This document shows, piece by piece, positions 59,700 to 64,000 of a stretch of DNA of 64,000 nucleotides (position 1 is the stretch's first letter; each line of letters opens with the position of its first letter). The position numbers were made by a program, and so were the translations under genes. Location: assembly GCA_018292915.2 (NCBI GenBank), contig JACVVK020000058.1, forward strand, positions 808,501 through 872,500. Direction: 5' to 3'. Under the pieces are notes generated by a model, which was given only the letters and a program-made list of their open reading frames with translations, did no database searches and had not been told where the DNA came from. This stretch comes from Batillaria attramentaria (Eukaryota; Mollusca; Gastropoda; Batillariidae).

Positions 59700-62339
59700 T
59701 GATTGATTGTTTATTGGTAGGCCATAGGCCCATTCAAAGGGGTGAGTTACATACATGCACACCAACAACCATAATTCATATCGACAGCCATAGTAGAATG
59801 GTAATTATAGTTACATGCAGTTACATAGATATGATCATAACCATAATTGGACACAATGAAACACAATAGTTATTCCTCTTGTGCGTCGGTACGTCTTTTT
59901 AAAGCCTTATACACAAACACCGCTGTATTTCTCAAGATAGTATCATTTTTTGACATGAGCAGAGCTGTAAATCTGAACAGGCTAGGTCGGCTAAAATATT
60001 TGCTTGGTATAAGATCCCTCCGCAAATCATCATAGGCAGGACAACAGAGCAGGAAATGGATTTCATTTTCGGTGACCCCAAAGCAAAAAGGACAAAACAT
60101 GTCAGACACGTCACGAGCACTGAATCTTGCTGAATGAACTGCGATGCCAGATATACCTGCTCGGAACCGAGTCAACGAACATCTAATGTATCTGCTTATA
60201 TCAAGCTGTAAATATGTCTCCAAACCAAGTGATAACTTATAATTACTATAAAACTTTTGCCTTCTACTATCGCATATATGGCTTCTCCAGTTTTGCTCAC
60301 GACATTCCATGAGTCTTTGCTTAAACACCTTAAAAATCCATTCACTGACTGCACTCCTTGATTTAACCAAACAAAATAGAAACCATATTTAGATAGAGCT
60401 AAACGGACATCTGATGCCCATGTGGTTTTACCTTTTTGATCAAGATCAAACAGCATAGCATAGGCCTTGTATGGCAGCCTATGATGATCCATCCGTGTCA
60501 ACTTTAACCAAAACCGAATACATCTGACAAAGCTGTTGATATACAGTGGATATCTCCCCATCTCCCCATACACAATGTCATTAGGTGTTCCAGTACCAAC
60601 ACTTAAAAATCTCTTTAATGCAAACATATGGGTTTTTTTCGATAGCTGTATGTGACTCAGTAAGACCCCAAATCTCAGACGCATACAACAAAATAGGCTG
60701 AACCTGGACATCAAACATCTTTAAAAATACACTAACTGAATTGTTTTCAAGACTACTAAGTACATTTGTTATACTAAACATCGCTTTTTTCCCTTTAATT
60801 GCCAAGTCACTAAAAGCGTCTGAGAAGCTGAGCTTTGTAGTAAAATACAAGCCAAGGTACTTATAGGCATTCACCACCTCCATTTGTGTACAGCCGTAAA
60901 ACCACCTCTCACAGGATGCTAGAAACCCACCCTTTCTGAAGACAATAATATTAGTTTTCTCCATGTTTACTGTTAAGCTAAGGCGTTTTGCAGATTCATA
61001 TAGAGTTCTAAGTTGGCTCTGAAGGCCAATAGGTGTTTCTGAGATAAGGACAATGTCGTCAGCAAACAACAGTATAAACAACTCAATGATTTCTGATGAT
61101 AACGTTGCACCATGCCTACCGTTACTAATTATATCTAATGCTAATTCATTAATGAGCGAGGAAAACAAAACTGGGCTACATATGTCCCCTTGCCTCAAGC
61201 CACGGTTACATTGTATTGGATCCGACAACTTAGCACCGCTTCTTACACGTGCTTTAACTGATTTGTACATACTTTGTACACAACGAAGGAGTTTTCCACC
61301 AATGTTATTTTTTCTGAGAATTGACCACAGCAGATGGCGGGAGACGGAATCAAAAGCCTTCTGGAAATCAATAAAGGCTACATACAACTTCCTGTTTGCC
61401 AACAATTGTTTTTGGATGACTGCAAAAAGTGTAAATAAGTGATCAATAGTTGAATAACCAGCTCGGAACCCTGCCTGATTTTCAACAATAGTGTCATGCA
61501 TATCCACCCATTCCTTGAGTCTTTCATTAATAATAGTACCGTATAACTTGCTACAAACATCCATAAGTGCAATACCCCTGTAATTATTAGGGTCGTTGAC
61601 ACTACCTTTCTTGAACAGTGGCTGAATGACTGACTCTGTCCAACTTTCTGGGTAAATACCTTTATCAAACAAAATGTTAAAGAACTTCACTAGGAAGTCT
61701 ACAATACTAATGTCTGAATATTTATACAGTTCTCCAACAATACCGTCAGGACCAGCAGCTTTATTATTTTTCAGGCGGCGCACGGCTCGCTCAACATCTT
61801 GCTGCGTAATCGGACCATTCAGAATGTCGGCCTCGAGTTCACTGTGCACTTCTGTGGTGTGTGTGTAGTCGTCATGCACGTGATTATCAGGGTCAGAGTT
61901 ATGTGGGTCAGCATCAAGGATAGATTTAAAATGTAGATACCAGTCATCCACTGAAATGGTGTTATGTACTTTATGCTTCTTTGAAACAAACTTCGAAACT
62001 GTATTCCAAAATTCTTTGGAGTCGTGTAGTGCATCAACTAATGAGGACGAAAGTTTCTGTTTATGCTGTTTTTTCTTTCTATGTATCAAATGCTTGTATT
62101 CTCTACGAACCTTACAATATGTTGCTACGTCTTGCTGGTCACGGGATTTACGGCACTTACGCAAAGCTCGCCTGGTCAACCCTTTCGCAATAGCACACTC
62201 CTGATCAAACCAAGCATGTTTTTCACGTAGTTTCGGACTGACACAAACGCGTTTAACCATACACTGTGCACTGTCTAAAAGACACGTATTAAAAATTTGA
62301 AGTGCACCATTAACGTCCGTATCTAACAATGATTTGATC

Positions 62340-62375
<36 letters not shown>

Positions 62376-63845
62376 CACAATTTCTTTTGTAAAGCAGGAC
62401 AGCGACGACAACAGCCGAAGTGAGAACCACTAGTCCTCCGAAAACTCCACCGACAGCGGCCGCCACAGGAACAGTGTCGTGGTCGCCAGTTTCAGCTGGC
62501 GTGGTTGGGGCGTTCACTAAATCCGATCAAAACAGAATGAATTGGGACCCATTAACGTACATACAGTATCTTTTGTAACCTACAGCCCTGAAATAAATCT
62601 TAAAGAGAAATGAAAAACACTTGTATCAAATTAATGACATCTTTTGGATATTATTGTCTTCTCAACTCTCTGTTGAAGATTCTTTGGCTCACAAGCACAG
62701 GTTTCGTTGTTGTTGTTGATTTTGCTGCTGTTGTTGTTGTTGTTGATTGGTTGGGTTGTGGGGGGGGGGGGGGGGGGGCTCACAAGCACAGGTTTTGTTG
62801 TTGTTGTTGATTTTGTTGTTGTTGTTGTTGTTGATGATTGTTTGGTTGGGTTGTGGGTGGGTGGGGGTGGGTGGGTGGGGGGGGGGGGGGGCTCACAAGC
62901 ACAGGTTTCGTTGTTGTTGTTGATTTTGTTGTTGTTGATTGTTTGGTTGGACTATGGGTGCTGGGGGGGGGGGGGTGTCAAGCGGGGAGGGGGGGGGGGT
63001 CTAGTTTACAGCTCAAAACTTGGATATTGCACGGAAAGGTAAAATTATACACACCTGCTTTCTGTACGGCAAAGTAATATTGAAAGCTTCCGAGTCCGTT
63101 GGAGACTTCAGCACAGTACACACCAAGATCCTGTCTGGTTACCGTAACTGGCTGTATTCTGCACGAGACCAAATATCCTGCCCGGTGTGTCTGTGTTACA
63201 GTCTCCTGAAACATGCCCACAGGAGCAGTCGCCCCTTTGGTGTCGTTACTCGATTCAAAGCGAAGATAACGAAACGGGCCAGGGACGGGATTCGTAATCA
63301 GAGCAAAGGACAGGCCCTCCTCAGTCAGCTCAGGTGGACTATCTGGGGCGTTTGGAAACCCTTCTTTGGAAGGTCTTGGTGCACCTGTGACCCAGGAGAC
63401 ACAAACAAAGAACACAGTAAATGTCTACGGATCTGAAAGGCTTTGAGGTATCCACTCTTAAGTAACTGAATGACAATGAAGATTACTGATATTGCTGAAA
63501 ACTAGTTTCGAATAATAAAAAAAATATACAGACACTGTACGTTAACTTGGATCGACTCTCTGTCTGGAGCAGCAAAGTTGTTGTCGGCAAAACACGAATA
63601 GGTTCCAATGTCCTCACAGGTTGCGTTGACTATTGTGTAGGTCATTGTTTTGTAGCCAGCGTCGTCAGTGCTCTCTCGTCCGCGTAGAAATTCAAGGTCG
63701 TCACCCGTGTGCTTTGTGAAAGCAAGTTTAGGCCCCGGAACACCACTCACGTTACAAGAAAATAACAGCTGGGTTCTATCACTTTCATTGACAGTTAAAC
63801 TGTCCGTTTGTCCAGAAACAGTAAAATTTACGATGAACGCTGCAT
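57122..63845 (-). CDS. Gene D: Ig-family receptor, 3-prime part (4 exons visible)
   Basis: Partial gene entering from the right edge. Visible exons: an Ig4-like domain (63845-63534), an Ig5-like domain (63384-63055), a membrane exon (62516-62379) and a tail exon (57426-57122), together about 361 residues, phase 1 throughout. The nearly 5-kb last intron contains a LINE and the second 2-kb repeat. The tail is of the A/B type (starts RKYEEPLPR) but diverged, with NHYTGL, SGYADI (fits ITIM), AYEEM and TFYSTL. The signal peptide and first Ig domains must lie beyond position 64000. Confidence 0.82.
57551..59532. repeat. 2-kb repeat family, copy 2
   Basis: Direct-orientation near-copy of 46155-48118 with scattered substitutions, short indels and a shortened CA tract. 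Same end palindrome (59502-59532). Located 125 nt upstream of the gene D tail exon. Confidence 0.75.
59661..59693. repeat. (GA)n microsatellite
   Basis: Abuts the 3-prime end of the LINE. Confidence 0.95.
59694..62335 (-). mobile_element. Non-LTR retrotransposon (LINE), 5-prime truncated, copy 1
   Basis: Minus-strand RT gene inserted in a gene D intron. The main frame (62329-60581, 582 codons) has the RT blocks AAGPDGIVGELYKYSD, GFRAGYSTIDHLFTL, AFIDFQKAFDSVSRHLLW, GLRQGDICSPVLFSSLIN and the active site FILLFADDIVLIS. A frameshift near 60640 and another near 60360 split off the C-terminal part, which ends with FCPFCFGVTENEIHFLLCCP (Cys/His motif) at 59870. No endonuclease domain, so it is 5-prime truncated; inactive as it stands. 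Clade not assigned. The 3-prime end is followed by (CT)n. Confidence 0.85.
60581..62329 (-). pseudogene. LINE reverse transcriptase ORF
   Basis: 582 codons with the FADD catalytic motif intact; truncated at the start and frame-shifted before its C-terminus. The first residues run directly into the (GA)n tract next to the gene D membrane exon. Confidence 0.85.
62342..62372. repeat. (GA)n microsatellite
   Basis: Separates the gene D membrane-exon donor from the LINE. Confidence 0.95.
62379..62516 (-). CDS. Gene D transmembrane exon
   Basis: 138 nt: NAPTTPAETGDHDTVPVAAA, Gly/Val/Leu helix, YKRN. Acceptor GGATTTAG, donor GTGAGT then (CT)n. Confidence 0.82.
62690..63000. repeat. Three tandem GTT-rich/G-rich units
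   Basis: Unit of about 90-110 bp: CTCACAAGCACAGGTTT, (GTT)n, GGTTGGGTTGTGG, then a long G run. Three copies in a gene D intron. The G runs could form quadruplexes on the plus strand. Confidence 0.85.
63055..63384 (-). CDS. Gene D Ig5-like exon
   Basis: 330 nt: APRPSKEGFPNAPDSPPELT, GYLVSCRIQPVTVTRQDLGV, YCAEVSNGLGSFQYYF. Canonical-looking Cys pair (SCRI, YCAEV) instead of the terminal pair of genes A-C. Donor GTGTGT. Confidence 0.8.
63534..63845 (-). CDS. Gene D Ig4-like exon
   Basis: 312 nt: AAFIVNFTVSGQTDSLTVNE, LLFSCNVSGVPGPKLAF, CEDIGTYSCFADN. Canonical Cys pair present. Acceptor CTACTTTCAG, donor GTCTGT (weak). Confidence 0.8.
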
Positions 63846-63912
63846 CTGAAAGTAGAAAATGAAATAGATATACATTTTGGTAAGGTTAACCAACTGAAAA
63901 AAGACCTCAGTA

Positions 63913-63916
<4 letters not shown>

Positions 63917-63960
<44 letters not shown>

Positions 63961-63970
63961 CGCGCGTGTG
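63917..63970. repeat. (GT)n-(GC)n microsatellite
   Basis: GT run continuing into GCGCGC then TGTG; strong Z-DNA-type alternation. Lies in a gene D intron. Confidence 0.95.
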
Positions 63971-64000
63971 TTCCATGCAAAATTATCAAATGTGCACGTG

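Overview
This window looks like nuclear DNA of an invertebrate animal, most likely a mollusc. That is an inference from intron-split immunoglobulin (Ig) genes, very dense dinucleotide microsatellites, and many SINE, LINE and inverted-repeat DNA transposon relics; nothing here fixes the species. All confidently coding sequence lies on the minus strand and belongs to one tandem family of single-pass Ig-domain receptors. I reconstructed three complete genes and one partial gene by matching splice sites and reading phase. Nearly every coding intron is phase 1 and each ectodomain exon is one Ig-like domain, so exons can be duplicated or skipped without breaking the frame.

Layout: gene A (2641-12038) has a signal peptide, two complete copies of a block of five Ig exons plus a transmembrane exon, and one cytoplasmic-tail exon. 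Gene B (20907-27432) is the single-block version: signal peptide, five Ig domains, membrane helix, tail. Gene C (40396-53778) has a related ectodomain but a different, longer tail spread over four exons. Gene D (57122-63845, continuing past the right edge) gives two Ig exons, a membrane exon and a tail exon. A lone copy of the gene C-type last exon sits on the plus strand at 18171-18290, and a decayed Ig exon lies inside a gene C intron (45379-45456). The tails carry several tyrosine motifs, some matching the ITIM consensus (S/I/V/L-x-Y-x-x-I/V/L). The cluster therefore resembles inhibitory-type immune or adhesion receptors; that role is inferred.

Between and inside the genes lies a dense mobile-element landscape: a 12-bp inverted-repeat element with 304-bp tandem units rich in TGACCTTGA/TCAAGGTCA sites (15611-16995, relative at 1-580); a pogo/Tigger-like element (12461-13709); TTAA-flanked elements including a perfect 92-bp palindrome (21641-21960, 56496-56587); a Tc1/mariner relic (37461-38739); a tyrosine-recombinase retrotransposon relic (about 31400-34567); three non-LTR retrotransposon fragments; tRNA-derived SINEs; and two near-identical 2-kb direct repeats (46155-48118, 57551-59532), one in an intron of gene C and one in an intron of gene D.

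The most striking feature is the duplication inside gene A. Its junction lies inside a (GA)n tract, and the new intron is only 62 bp. The gene could encode a receptor with two membrane helices or alternative single-block isoforms. I saw no rRNA, CRISPR, prokaryotic operon or genuine tRNA gene.
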